A stretch of DNA of 64,000 bases from Okeania sp034190295 (GCA_034190295.1 JAXHSW010000013.1:1-64000); one strand, 5' to 3'; positions 17,326 to 27,383 are shown, numbered from the stretch's first letter. A program made the numbers and translations. Notes: generated from the letters alone by a model not told the origin.

Positions 17326-17925
17326 TGCTAATCATTACCTTACATTACGTCTAACAGTGGGTACGTCTGCTCAATGAGCTTCTTACCCAATCCTACTCTC
17401 CCTAAGACCTGCATCCGTTGTGCAGATTGACCTTGAATGGCTTCCTAAGTTTTCGACCTATATTTTTAGGATGTCTTAGGGAGGTTTCCTCGTTCCCTTA
17501 TACCTTTATTGCGACTGATTTAGCGGGGTAAAATCTCCCGAAGGGCTCGACATAGTTGTTGATAACCTCATTAGCAGAAGATTATCTATAGGCCCTTTGA
17601 CTTTCGTCTCACACTTCCATAGCTATCTTCGGAGTGGCCTTTTATGACGAGAGTTTCATTACCTTCCTGTTCGTCCACTTGTCAGTCTTTGCTGGAGGCC
17701 TCACTCTTTTGATAGTTAGAGCTTTGGCCCCTTTTAGACCAGCTTCGGAGATTGATGTTCAGTCTCTACTCCGTGGCCTATGCTGTCAACCCAACAACAG
17801 GGTGGTAGGAATTACACCTACAAGGTCATAAGAGTTATCCATAAGTCAGAGGCTATCCTCATGTATTGACCTTGGACGGCCGTTTATACCCAGTAAGTCC
17901 TGGTTTAATGGCCAACGAGTCGCAC

Positions 17926-18087
17926 ACTAACAGTAAAGCTAGGAGTTTTTTCTTCATGGAAAGGGCATAATCCTACATAATCTTTACCTCGCTTTTTTAA
18001 TACAATATGCTCTGAGATAACATCATAAATGTCAGCTCTTTCTTTTACCTCTGTAATGGTATCTTGATGAAAACGAAAATTATTCAT
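17926..18087 (-). CDS. dnaG: DNA primase, exon 1
   Basis: 54 codons encoding MNNFRFHQDTITEVKERADI...HIVLKKRGKDYVGLCPFHEEK and TPSFTVS. This is the N-terminal half of the zinc-binding domain with the first two ligands, Cys41 and His44. The exon ends after ...GTTAGT, followed at once by the intron GTGCG. The primary transcript would otherwise read through into RLVGH and then non-coding intron sequence. The ATG is the standard DnaG start. A spacer of about 180 bp separates it from the tandem array upstream, so the promoter probably lies in 18088-18270 or in the array itself. Confidence 0.92.
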
Positions 18088-18556
18088 AGAACTTATTGCA
18101 GCTGTTTTTATTTAAGTAAACTAGAAAATTATTTGAGGTTAGAGAATAGGGAGTAGGGAGTAGGAGAATGCTTTTACCACTGTAGTTTATCTATTTTTTA
18201 ACTGCTATAAATAATGGATTGCCAATTATTTACACAGACCCATAGAACTTTTTCAGCAACGCTCTACTAATCACTTTTTTTGACTGAGTGCTTCACAGGA
18301 TGATAATTTTTCTGGTGTTTTGATGGTGTGAGTATCTCTTTTATATATATTTAGTAGGGAAATGCTCTTCTTTTGTTGAATAAAAAGTCATGTGTAGGGG
18401 CGAGTAGCACCCAATGGTTACATACTATCACGATTTTTTGGGAGATGCCAAGGGAAAAACCTTGCAGATTTCCTGAGCTTCACACAATGATAATTTTTTT
18501 TCTTTGTTTGTGAATATAGCGATCGCTTCTACATCAGCAATATTGATGTGTTGATG

Positions 18557-18656
18557 NNNNNNNNNNNNNNNNNNNNNNNNNNNNNNNNNNNNNNNNNNNN
18601 NNNNNNNNNNNNNNNNNNNNNNNNNNNNNNNNNNNNNNNNNNNNNNNNNNNNNNNN
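18557..18656. other. assembly gap (100 N) inside the tandem array
   Basis: Flanking sequence without the N run adds up to one complete 307-bp unit, so the true gap may be near zero, or may hide additional whole units. Confidence 0.98.
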
Positions 18657-18928
18657 GGGTAAAAAATTTTCCTGTCGTCACTTTTTTTGACTGAGTGCTT
18701 CACAGGATGATAATTTTTCTGGTGTTTTGATGGTGTGAGTATCTCTATTTATATATATTTAGTAGGGAAATGCTCTTTTTGTGTTGAATAAAAAGTCATG
18801 TATAGGGGCGAGTAACACCCAATGGTTACATACTATCACGATTTTTTGGGAGATGCCAAGGGAAAAACCTTGCAGATTTTCTGAGCTTCACACAATGATA
18901 ATTTTTTTCTTTGTTTGTGAATATAGCG

Positions 18929-18953
18929 TTGGCGGAGCAAGTGCGTTAGCTAC
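18929..18953 (+). repeat. 25-bp small dispersed repeat in array unit 2
   Basis: TTGGCGGAGCAAGTGCGTTA then GCTAC, inserted between GCG and ATCGC of the HIP1 octamer that other units keep intact (GCGATCGC). Confidence 0.8.
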
Positions 18954-19871
18954 ATCGCTTCTACATCAGCAATATTGATGTGTTGATGGGGTAAAAGATT
19001 TTCCTGTCATCACTTTTTTTTGACTGAGTGCTTCACAGGATGATAATTTTTCTGGTGTTTTGATGGTGTGAGTATCTCTTTTATATATATTCAGTAGGGA
19101 AATGCTCTTTTTGTGTTGAATAAAAAGTCATGTGTAGGGGCGAGTAGCACCCAATGGTTACATACTATCACGATTTTTTGGGAGATGCCAAGGGAAAAAC
19201 CTTGCAGATTTTCTGAGCTTCACACAATGATAATTTTTTTTCTTTGTTTGTGAATATAGCGATCGCTTCTACATCAGCAATATTGATGTGTTGATGGGGT
19301 AAAAAATTTTCCTGTCGTCACTTTTTTTGACTGAGTGCTTCACAGGATGATAATTTTTCTGGTGTTTTGATGGTGTGAGTATCTCTATTTATATATATTT
19401 AGTAGGGAAATGCTCTTCTTTTGTTGAATAAAAAGTCATGCGTAGGGGCGAGTAACACCCAATGATTACATACTATCACGATTTTTTGGGAGATGCCAAG
19501 GGAAAAACCTTGCAGATTTTTTGAGCTTCACACAATGATAATTTTTTTCTTTGTTTGTGAATATAGCGATCGCTTCTACATCAGCAATATTGATGTGTTG
19601 ATGGGGTAAAAAATTTTCCTGTCGTCACTTTTTTTGACTGAGTGCTTCACAAGATGATAATTTTTCTGGTGTTTTGCTGGTGTGAGTATCTCTTCTATAT
19701 ATAAGTTAAGTGGCGAAATGCTCTTCTTTTGTTGAATAAAAAGTCATGCGTAGGGGCGAGTAACACCCAATGATTACATACTATCACGATTTTTTGGGAG
19801 ATGCCAAGGGAAAAACCTTGCAGATTTTTTGAGCTTCACACAATGATAATTTGGCTTTGTTTGTGAATATA

Positions 19872-19896
19872 TTGGCAGAGCAAGTGCGGTAGGTAC
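19872..19896 (+). repeat. 25-bp small dispersed repeat in array unit 5
   Basis: Variant TTGGCAGAGCAAGTGCGGTA then GGTAC, in the same place relative to ATCGCTTC as in units 2 and 6; the flanking GCG has changed to ATA. Confidence 0.8.
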
Positions 19897-20199
19897 ATCG
19901 CTTCTACATCAGCAATATTGATGTGTTGATGGGGTAAAAAATTTTCCTGTCGTCACTTTTTTTGACTGAGTGCTTCACAGGATGATAATTTTTCTGGTGT
20001 TTTGCTGGTGTGAGTATCTCTTCTATATATAAGTTAAGTGGCGAAATGCTCTTCTTTTGTTGAATAAAAAGTCATGCGTAGGGGCGAGTGACACCCAATG
20101 ATTACATACTATCACGATTTTTTGGGAGATGCCAAGGGAAAAACCTTGCAGATTTTTTGAGCTTCACACAATGATAATTTGGCTTTGTTTGTGAATATA

Positions 20200-20224
20200 T
20201 TGGCGGAGCAAGTGCGGTAGGTAC
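20200..20224 (+). repeat. 25-bp small dispersed repeat in array unit 6
   Basis: TTGGCGGAGCAAGTGCGGTA then GGTAC. Units 5 and 6 also share the variant ATATAAGTTAAGTGGCG, so they are the youngest pair or were homogenised together. Confidence 0.8.
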
Positions 20225-20235
20225 ATCGCTTCTAC

Positions 20236-20867
20236 ACGATCGTGAAACATAAGGCGTTGCATAGAGTGCGGGATGAATTTTATAGATAGTAGGAAACACA
20301 GGGAATGAATTCTAACTCCTGACTTCTAAGAAATATCCTACCTATTTGTAGCAAATATTTATCAATAAGAAAAAAACCTCAATCTAGATTTATATATCAG
20401 ATAAAAATACTATATCTCAGTTTTATTCTCCCTCGCAAAAATTTACAACTTAAATAGAATTACTCAACAGAATACCTTTTGCGAAAGTCAACATTAAATC
20501 TTTTTCCCTTCCTTCCTTTTTTCTTATATTGCTTGCGATCCCTGTGACTTATGTAGCGAAGTCTACAGTTGAGAAAAAGAGACAAATTGTTTTACCATAT
20601 AAACTTATCCAATTATCATCTGGAAATCAACCACGACTCTCAGTCAAATTGTTTTTATGGACGGACGAGTGGTAGAAAATATCTCTGAATATTTTAGATG
20701 ATTAAAATTAGTCGAGTTTTGATTTTAATTTAGAGTTGCAACAATTCTTGATAATTGTTAATAATTGTAAGTATTCAGAATAAAAATTATAAGTACTAAA
20801 TTAAAAAAAATTGGTTTCAAGCTAGATATTTTCTTAATCTAGCAATTTACGAGGAAATGGGTAAACA
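20236..20867. other. gene-less spacer before DUF502
   Basis: It holds a fragment shared with 34833-34880 (CTTCTAAGAAATATCCTA then CCTATTTGTAGCAAA) and otherwise AT-rich sequence. No gene is seen. The DUF502-nusB promoter should be here. Confidence 0.5.
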
Positions 20868-21587
20868 GTGTTCCAACGTATAAGGCAGGATTTAAAAAAC
20901 GACCTAATTGCCGGTCTACTGGTAGTCATACCATTAGCTACAACAATTTGGTTGACCATAACTATTGCTCGGTGGGTAATAGATTTTTTGACCAAGATTC
21001 CTAAACAAATTAATCCCTTCGATGGTTTACACCCAGCTTTAGTGGGTCTACTAAATTTCTTAGTAGGACTAGCAGTACCATTGCTAAGTATTCTAGTGAT
21101 TGGGTTAATGGCTAGAAATATTGCTGGAAGATGGTTATTAGATGTAGGCGAGCGAATACTACAAGCTATTCCATTTGCAGGGTCAGTCTATGGTACTCTC
21201 AAGCAAATCTTAGAAACTCTGCTCAAGGATTCTAACGAAAAATTTCGTCGGGTGGTACTTGTTGAGTATCCGCGTCAGGGAGTTTGGACTATAGCTTTTG
21301 TCACTGGTACGATAAGTAGTCAAATTAAATCTCATCTAGGAGACTCAATGCTAAGTCTTTTTATTCCAACTACTCCTAACCCTACATCTGGTTGGTATGC
21401 CATAGTGCCAGAAAAAGATGTGCTTAACGTTTCAATGTCAGTGGAAGATGCGTTTAAAGTTCTCATATCAGGTGGAATAGTAACTCCAAATCAATCAGTA
21501 CGTCCAGAAAAAAAATCAAATGATCGACTCAAACCTCTACTTTTAGATAGAGAAGACTATCAAAAATTTTCTACTGAAGAAGATTGA
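20868..21587 (+). CDS. DUF502 family membrane protein
   Basis: A 239-residue protein of DUF502, unknown function. Two membrane helices: about residues 13-35 (LIAGLLVVIPLATTIWLTIT) and 57-82 (ALVGLLNFLVGLAVPLLSIL), followed by the family signature PFAGSVYGTLKQILETLL near 103 and a cytosolic beta-rich domain (VVLVEYPRQGVWTIAFVTG, LFIPTTPNPTSGWYAIVP, ISGGIVTPNQ). The start is a GTG; GAGGAAA lies 11-17 bp upstream, and the only nearby ATG is out of frame. DUF502-nusB-ftsY is a familiar gene order in cyanobacteria. Confidence 0.85.
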   Translation: MFQRIRQDLKNDLIAGLLVVIPLATTIWLTITIARWVIDFLTKIPKQINPFDGLHPALVGLLNFLVGLAVPLLSILVIGLMARNIAGRWLLDVGERILQAIPFAGSVYGTLKQILETLLKDSNEKFRRVVLVEYPRQGVWTIAFVTGTISSQIKSHLGDSMLSLFIPTTPNPTSGWYAIVPEKDVLNVSMSVEDAFKVLISGGIVTPNQSVRPEKKSNDRLKPLLLDREDYQKFSTEED

Positions 21588-21765
21588 ACGAGTTACACTG
21601 AAAAAGGCAGAAGGCAGAAGGCAGCTATGCTGAAGGTTTAATTGCATGGGGATAGTCAATAACTGGCCACTTCGTGTCCGATCGCCCCAAACAATTTTCA
21701 GTACCCCCCCCTTGACAGTGGGGTATTAAACCCGTCACTGAAAAGATAAAAGGCTATCAAAAATT
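21588..21765. other. spacer with TTCTGCC-type and CCCCAAACAATTTT repeats
   Basis: A short AGGCAGA heptamer run (21604-21624) and the motif CGATCGCCCCAAACAATTTT (21680-21700) with GTGGGGTATTAAACCC, shared with 63825-63880 and, inverted, with 1525-1560. Confidence 0.6.
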
Positions 21766-22395
21766 ATGAACAAAGCTCCTCGCTCCACAGCTCGCGAATT
21801 AGCTCTGCTTGGACTAAGTCAATTACCAACAAATTCAGGGAGTTTAGAAAAAAAGCAACTTCAAGAGGTCATACTAGCAGCAGTTAGGACTCTCAGAACT
21901 GAAGTCCAAGATATTTTAGAAACTGCAGCGGCAGAATTACAGAGAGGGAGCGATCGCCTCCTCAATAGTCAAATTAGTGCTAGTGATGTTCAAAGTGCCA
22001 GTTCGATGGTCCACGAAGCAGTGGAGTTAGGCCAAATGGCAATTAATCGTATTGGCACTGCTGTGGAATTACCAGAATTAATTCAACTAACTAATCAACC
22101 AGAAGTTCGCAAATATGCTTTAGAAATTCTGACAAAGGTGAATGATAATAAAGAAGAAATTGATAATTTCTTGAGAGAATCAATTGTAGATTGGCAAATA
22201 GAACGTTTGCCTAGAATAGATACAGATATTCTCAGAATTGCAGTGGCAGAAATGATGTTTATTGGCATTCAAGAACAAGTGGCAATTAATGAAGCTGTAA
22301 AGTTAGCCAAGCGTTACAGTAGTGAAGATGGATATAGGTTTATTAATGGGGTATTGCGAAGAGTGGTAAATAAAATTAAGTTTGAAGAGTTATAG
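21766..22395 (+). CDS. nusB: transcription antitermination factor NusB
   Basis: An RNA-binding antitermination factor that joins NusE (S10), NusA and NusG on boxA of rRNA leaders. The 209 residues include the cyanobacterial extension: the conserved core is at the C-terminus, with IVDWQIERLPRIDTDILRIAVAEM, QVAINEAVKLAKRYSSEDGYRFINGVL. The N-terminal ARELALLGLSQL block is also typical. It follows DUF502 by 178 bp and precedes ftsY; the 1.6-kb repeat-filled gap to ftsY makes a single transcript unlikely. Confidence 0.93.
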   Translation: MNKAPRSTARELALLGLSQLPTNSGSLEKKQLQEVILAAVRTLRTEVQDILETAAAELQRGSDRLLNSQISASDVQSASSMVHEAVELGQMAINRIGTAVELPELIQLTNQPEVRKYALEILTKVNDNKEEIDNFLRESIVDWQIERLPRIDTDILRIAVAEMMFIGIQEQVAINEAVKLAKRYSSEDGYRFINGVLRRVVNKIKFEEL

Positions 22396-22600
22396 CAGAA
22401 GGAAGAAGGAAGAAGGAAAAAGGAAGAAGGAAGAAGGAAGAAGGAAGAAGGAAAAGTATTACTTTGTCTGAATTTTCAGCTTTTGATCTGTCTTAACCTT
22501 TGCAAGGAAGAAGGAAGAAGGAAGAAGGAAGAAGGAAGAAGGAAAAGTATTACTTTGTCTGAATTTTCAGCTTTTGATCTGTCTTAACCTTTGCTTCGAC
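22396..22600 (+). repeat. GGAAGAA array with an 80-bp direct duplication
   Basis: GGAAGAA heptamers (22398-22455) and the following AAAGTATTACTTTGTCTGAA segment are repeated immediately (22501-22593). Fragments of the same block recur at 26570-26705 and 29418-29480. Confidence 0.85.
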
Positions 22601-23191
22601 TGCTATATATTGTTAAAGTCCAAAGTTAAAATTAAGGTCTTTGCTTTAACAGTAATCATGTAAAAAAAAACTACAGCTGTACACTCGCATTAATACCAAA
22701 TTGATAAATGTTGGCTACAAATAGTTGGGGTATTTCTTAGAATTCAGGACTCAGAAATACGGAGTCATAATGAATAGTTTCAGTACCAGTTTTTAGGTCA
22801 TAAATTATCCTTATTGTGAATTAAAAATTCAGAAGGAATGAGGAATTAAAGATAATTTAGCTGGAACAATTTTTCCTCAATTTTTCTGTCGTTATCTGGT
22901 CAAAATTATCATATGTCCAGCTTAAGGGAGCAAAAAACTTGCACTTTTAAATATCCATGCTTTTAGATTTAATCAGCAAGTCTTAATTATCTGGATATAC
23001 CAAGTACTTATGCTTAATTTATTCGATTTTTATTAGCTTTTGTCTAAGTTAAATTATGATGATTTATAGATTGTAAAACTTATATCAAGTCTCATTAATT
23101 AGCCATAATAAAAATGTTTTATCTGATAAATTTATCCTTATTCCCTGTTCTAATTTCCCTAAAATTTTTATTGTAGGTATTTCAAAGATAC

Positions 23192-23314
23192 TTCAACAAT
23201 TAATAATTAATAATTAATAATTACCTCTCCTTGAAAAGAAGAGAATTGACTCAAAGGATTTTTTTTATTTATTATCCCCTTAAAAGCAGAGGTTTTCAAC
23301 CACAATTTTTCGAT
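23192..23314 (-). repeat. element A, copy 7
   Basis: A complete reverse copy; the left stem has decayed on one arm (TCCCCTTAAAAGCAGAGG). Confidence 0.85.
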
Positions 23315-23742
23315 AATATTAGCAACTCACTGATGTTTGTGGTACTTTTCATTTGACAAATTTACCTGGCGAATCTAATACTATTTCTCCATGAAGTTGC
23401 ACTTAATATAATAATGTAATAAGCTCTGAGCAACAATTATTAAGGGCATTGTTACAGAGAAATGGTATAAGTTATACCAATTCCCAAAAATAATGCTATA
23501 CTTCTCATGGGACTTCAGTTATTAAGTAATAATAATGATTTAATAATGTTTGTGACGATTCTCAGCATTAAACCAAGTTATCTTATCTCTTTTAACCCTA
23601 CTCCCTACTTTCAAGGAGATGTAGCAATAATTTTGAGAAATGGTATAACTTACAAGTACTTTAATTAATCAATGAGGAAATAATGTCTGGCTTCCACAAA
23701 ACAGGTTATTGAGCTTGGATATTCACAAATATCTTAAAACAG

Positions 23743-23840
23743 TAGACATCTCCTAAAATTAAAAATCAAATCAATTATTATCCATAAATTGTCAATTATT
23801 TCTCCCTGTTCCCTGTTCACTCTTTTGGAGGAGATGTCTA
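23743..23840. repeat. element C, copy 2
   Basis: TAGACATCTCC...GGAGATGTCTA, 98 bp, oriented opposite to copy 1 (AAATCAAATCAATTATTATCC). Confidence 0.85.
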
Positions 23841-23993
23841 GTAACTTTCCAATGGATAGACTACAGTCTGCCAAATAAACCCAAAATAAATATTTTTTGG
23901 TTTACTCAAACAAAAAGTTCTGTAATTATGCGATGGTTAAACACAACTCAGTATAAAATAGATTATTTAAAATACTAATATCTAAAAATAAAT

Positions 23994-25634
23994 ATGGTTT
24001 TTAATTGGTTCCGTCGTCAGTATAATGACAGTTCAGACAAAAGTTCAAAGGAGACATCTAAACCTGAAGCTGAAAAAGAACAGAAAGAACAGGTAGAAGA
24101 TAAAGTTGAATCACAAGCAAAATCAACAGAAGAGTCAGGAGAGACGACAGAAGATTATTTGAGTTGGGCTAAAGCAGCTTACAAAAATCTTCAAGAAAAG
24201 AAAAAAAATGATTCACAAGAATCTCAAATCTCTACAGATACTACTGATGTAGAGAAAAAGCCAGAAACTCAAACACCCTCAACAGAGACAAAAAACGAGC
24301 CAATCATATCAGATGCTCTTCCAATAATAGAGGATATTGCGGCAGAAAAAACAGAACCCACAGAAACAGATACCCTGGTTAAACCAGTTCCAATAGTAGA
24401 GGAAACCCTCTCTAGCCAAACAAAACCAACCGAAGTAGAAACTCAAGTCAAGCCAGATTCATCAGAACAACTACCTTTCTGGGCCAAAGCTCAAGCAGAA
24501 AGACAAGCAAGGGTAGAACGTCTCAAAGAAACTGCCATAGAAGAACCAGAACCAGAAACTCTTGAGAAAACAACCCTAGAAACTGAAGTAGAAGAAATAG
24601 ACCCCCTAATCCTGGATGAAGCATTTCTCTGGTCAGCAGAAATTTTAGCAGCTCAAGGACGTCGTCCAGAACAAGTATCTGTAGAAGAAATTTCTTGGCT
24701 GAAGAAATTACGACAAGGCTTAAATAGAACTCGACGCAACTTACTCAATCAATTACGAGCAATTGTTGGCCAAGGACCGCTAAATCAAGATGCGGTGATG
24801 GAAATAGAATCAATGTTACTACAAGCTGATGTGGGAGTAGAAGCAACAGACTTAGTTATAGAAACTCTACAAAATAAATTGCGTGAAGAAGTTTTACCAC
24901 CAGAAGAAGCGATCGCCTATCTGAAGAGCATTTTACGAGATATTCTAGATAAGCCATTTCAAGATTCTGAAACAATTAGTCCTGCCTACAATCTAACTTT
25001 TGTCCCAGAAAAGGATACTTTAAATATTTGGCTGGTTAATGGTGTGAATGGAGCAGGTAAAACCACAACTATCGGTAAAATTGCTCATTTAGCTACTAAG
25101 TCAAATTATAGATGTTTAATTGCAGCGGCAGATACATTTCGAGCAGCAGCAGTAGAACAGTTGAAAATCTGGGGACAACGAAGTGAAGTAGAAGTAATTG
25201 CTAATGCAGGAAAGAATACTGACCCAGCAGCGGTAGTGTTTGATGCTATAGTCGCAGCTCAAGTCAGAAATACAGAATTACTATTGGTGGACACTGCCGG
25301 AAGACTACAAAACAAGAAAAATTTGATGGACGAACTAAGTAAAATTCACCGTATAGTGGAGAAAAAGGCACCTGGTGCTGTGGTGGAATCTCTACTGGTT
25401 TTAGATGCTACTCTTGGTCAAAATGGTTTACGACAAGCAGAAGTCTTTGCAAAAGCTGCTAAACTTAGCGGAGTAGTATTGACAAAACTCGATGGAACTG
25501 CTAAGGGTGGTGTTGCACTAGCTGTTGTTAAGCAACTAGGTCTACCGATTCGTTTTATTGGTGTGGGAGAAAGTCTAGAAGACCTCCGTCCATTTTCTAG
25601 TTATGAGTTTGTTGAAGCTCTTCTAAGTGGTTAG
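23994..25634 (+). CDS. ftsY: signal recognition particle receptor FtsY
   Basis: The SRP receptor GTPase that docks ribosome-nascent chain-SRP complexes at the membrane. 546 residues. Residues 1-215 are an acidic, Glu/Lys/Thr-rich A domain with several repeats (KTEPTETDTLVKPV, KPTEVETQVKPD). The N domain spans about 225-315 and the G domain from about 325: G1 GVNGAGKTTTIGKIAH, DTFRAAA, G3 DTAGRLQNK, G4 TKLDGTAKGG, closing LRPFSSYEFVEALL. The amphipathic MVFNWFRRQ start fits the usual membrane-binding N-terminus and supports this ATG. Confidence 0.96.
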   Translation: MVFNWFRRQYNDSSDKSSKETSKPEAEKEQKEQVEDKVESQAKSTEESGETTEDYLSWAKAAYKNLQEKKKNDSQESQISTDTTDVEKKPETQTPSTETKNEPIISDALPIIEDIAAEKTEPTETDTLVKPVPIVEETLSSQTKPTEVETQVKPDSSEQLPFWAKAQAERQARVERLKETAIEEPEPETLEKTTLETEVEEIDPLILDEAFLWSAEILAAQGRRPEQVSVEEISWLKKLRQGLNRTRRNLLNQLRAIVGQGPLNQDAVMEIESMLLQADVGVEATDLVIETLQNKLREEVLPPEEAIAYLKSILRDILDKPFQDSETISPAYNLTFVPEKDTLNIWLVNGVNGAGKTTTIGKIAHLATKSNYRCLIAAADTFRAAAVEQLKIWGQRSEVEVIANAGKNTDPAAVVFDAIVAAQVRNTELLLVDTAGRLQNKKNLMDELSKIHRIVEKKAPGAVVESLLVLDATLGQNGLRQAEVFAKAAKLSGVVLTKLDGTAKGGVALAVVKQLGLPIRFIGVGESLEDLRPFSSYEFVEALLSG

Positions 25635-25664
25635 AGATTCAGCACTCTTAACTGTTGAAGATGG

Positions 25665-25795
25665 TTCAACAATTAATAATTAATTATTAATTATTAACAA
25701 TTATCTTTCCTTTAAAAGAAGAGAATTGACTCAAAGGAAAATTTTTCTTTTTATCCTCTTAAAAGGGGAGGTTTTAGACCACAATTTTTCGGTAA
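25665..25795 (-). repeat. element A, copy 8
   Basis: A complete reverse copy starting 30 bp after the ftsY stop codon: TTCAACAATTAATAATTAAT ... TTTTTCGGTAA. Confidence 0.88.
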
Positions 25796-26053
25796 TGGTA
25801 TAACAGTAGTAGTAGTGAAAAAACGGATGTATTTTTCATTAGAAGTGTAGAAGTAATTAAGGTGGGGGTATCAGACTCTATAATTTTGATTTTCCTATAA
25901 GATGATAGTGTTGTTTGGGATATTTTTTAAGTTAAGAATTATCCTTGAAATTTACTTTAAACTACAGGAAACAAAAATAACCAAGCTAAATGTTGATATT
26001 GTTTTCAGTATCTAGTAATAATTAGTCTGAAAAATAACTAAAAATCTAGCTGT

Positions 26054-26251
26054 TTCAATAATTGATAATTGATAATTACCTCTCCCTAAAAGGAATAGGA
26101 TTGAATAAAAGGAAAAAATTTATTCTCTTGGTCGATTGGATATGCTTAGGAAATCCATCCATCCCTCGACCGCTTTTTTCCCCTTGAAAGGGGAGGCTTT
26201 AAACCTAAATTATTTAATTATTTAATTATTTAATTATTAATTCTTCGGTAA
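26054..26251 (-). repeat. element A, copy 9 (long variant)
   Basis: It carries the same extra palindromic cassette as copy 1 (GGTCGATTGGATATGCTTAG...CCATCCCTCGACCGC), and additional TTATTTAA heptamers near its left end, showing that heptamer arrays can grow at either end. Confidence 0.85.
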
Positions 26252-26283
26252 AAAAATCAATTTAGCAGCAATATTATTCATAC

Positions 26284-26486
26284 TTTAAAGGTAAGCAAAC
26301 AGCCGTCAGCTATCAGCTATTGCTTTTAGTTTAGGATAAAAAAAAGCAATATTTAATTGTCTTACTACAAAAGTTGCCTTCCTTGCCCTTAAAGTCTATA
26401 TTAATTTAAACACTGTCCCATAAGAGAGAGTCTTGTTGCTGATAGCTGTTAGCTCCGCATTCGGACCGAAATGCTTACCTTTAAAG
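26284..26486. repeat. element E, copy 1
   Basis: Inverted ends CTTTAAAGGTAAGCA and TGCTTACCTTTAAAG, each followed inward by AGCTATCAGCT-type heptamers (CAGCTAT). About 200 bp, non-coding. Confidence 0.85.
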
Positions 26487-27088
26487 CCGATTGGAATTGA
26501 TGTAGACAAATTTGTTGTTTGGTAACTGAACCTTAATTATTGTTTGTTCTTCATATAAAAAATAATATTTCTAGCAGAAGGAAGAAGAAAGAAGGAAGAA
26601 GGAAGATGGAAGATGGAAGATGGAAGATAGAAGATGGAAAAAGGAAAAATCTTACTTGTCTGAGTATTAAACTTTTGAACTGTCCTAACTTTTGCTTCAA
26701 CTGCTATATGTATAAACGAAGCCTAGAAAAAATCAAATATTGAATATTAATTAAAATTAGAGTAGTGATACTTAATATCATTTTATATTAGTCAAAAAAA
26801 TATACTTATTTTGTAATATTATTTGCTCAAATTGGAACTAAAAAATTCCCGATAGCAAGAAAAATTCAGCATAAATTTTACAAAAATAGTAATTCAAGCA
26901 AAAATAAATAATTTCAAATATCATTTATGAAAAAGAAACATATTTAGATAAAAAAACATAAATCAGGCATTTATTTTGAGCCGATAATTTTATAATTATG
27001 GTAAAAAAAATCAAAGACTGAAACTATAAAATTGACTTTATTTAGGAATTTATCCTGAAGATATTGTGGATAAATGAATAGACTAAAT

Positions 27089-27286
27089 CTGTAAGCATTT
27101 CCTGGGTCATACTGCGCAAACAGCTATTAGCTTTCAGCTCTCAGCTCTGATAAGGGGATTTTAATTTATAGATTTAAAGCCAGCTAGACAGCGTAAAATT
27201 TAGCTCTCACTCAATTAGTAAAGCTCTTATCTAGAACTAAAAAAAACAATAGCTGATGGCTGAATGCTGACAGCTGAATGCTTACC
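27089..27286. repeat. element E, copy 2
   Basis: Ends CTGTAAGCATTTCCTGGG and GCTGAATGCTTACC with internal AGCTCTCAGCT and GCTGATGGCTGAATGC heptamers. Confidence 0.8.
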
Positions 27287-27383
27287 TAAATATCCTAAAT
27301 TGAGGGAATAAAATTTTATATATAGCAAGACAAGAATTGGTTAGGAAATTTTTCAATCCTTAAACCCTTTTATCAAAATCATA

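Larger units (their letters stand above)
16414..17925 (-). mobile_element. group II intron interrupting dnaG
   Basis: A 1512-nt intron on the dnaG strand. The 5' end GTGCGACTCG fits the GUGYG consensus and the 3' end is ...GTTTAAC. A 35-nt domain V is present at 16470-16504 (GAGCCGTGATGAGG, AAAG, CACGTCCGGTTC) with the AGC triad, followed by a domain VI-like segment. Splicing as drawn restores the CxxH-x17-CxxC spacing of DnaG exactly. The encoded protein is truncated (see 16567-17325), so self-mobility is lost. The 5' third (17330-17925) would be domains I-III; its six-frame ORFs are artefacts. Confidence 0.9.
18271..20235. repeat. six-unit tandem array, unit about 307 bp
   Basis: Units begin (TCACTTTTTTTGACTGAGTG) at 18271, 18678, 19010, 19318, 19624 and 19952. 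Unit lengths are 307 (not counting 100 N), 332, 308, 306, 328 and about 284. Length differences come from a 25-bp insertion in units 2, 5 and 6. Each unit contains two related half-motifs (AATTATCATCCTGTGAAGC and AATTATCATTGTGTGAAGC, minus strand). Short minus-strand frames (HINIADVEAIAIFTNKEKK) occur in every unit but are not shared as one consistent ORF. The array starts about 180 bp upstream of dnaG. Confidence 0.93.
22601..23993. other. long gene-less spacer between nusB and ftsY
   Basis: It contains element A copy 7, element C copy 2 and a GAGAAATGGTATAA motif at 23457 and 23635 bounding about 190 bp (AATTCCCAAAAATAATGC..., also seen near 39885 and 54410). No ORF is credible. Confidence 0.6.

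Noticed and set aside
16592..17831. Plus-strand frames of 65-74 codons in the intron
   Set aside because: They run antisense to the intron-encoded protein remnants or cover the structured 5' intron RNA.
18428..20299. Minus-strand frames in the tandem array (HINIADVEAIAIFTNKEKK; HCVKLKKSARFFPWHLPKN)
   Set aside because: Different frames are open in different units, there is no ribosome-binding site, and the 25-bp insert and unit length shifts break any common frame.
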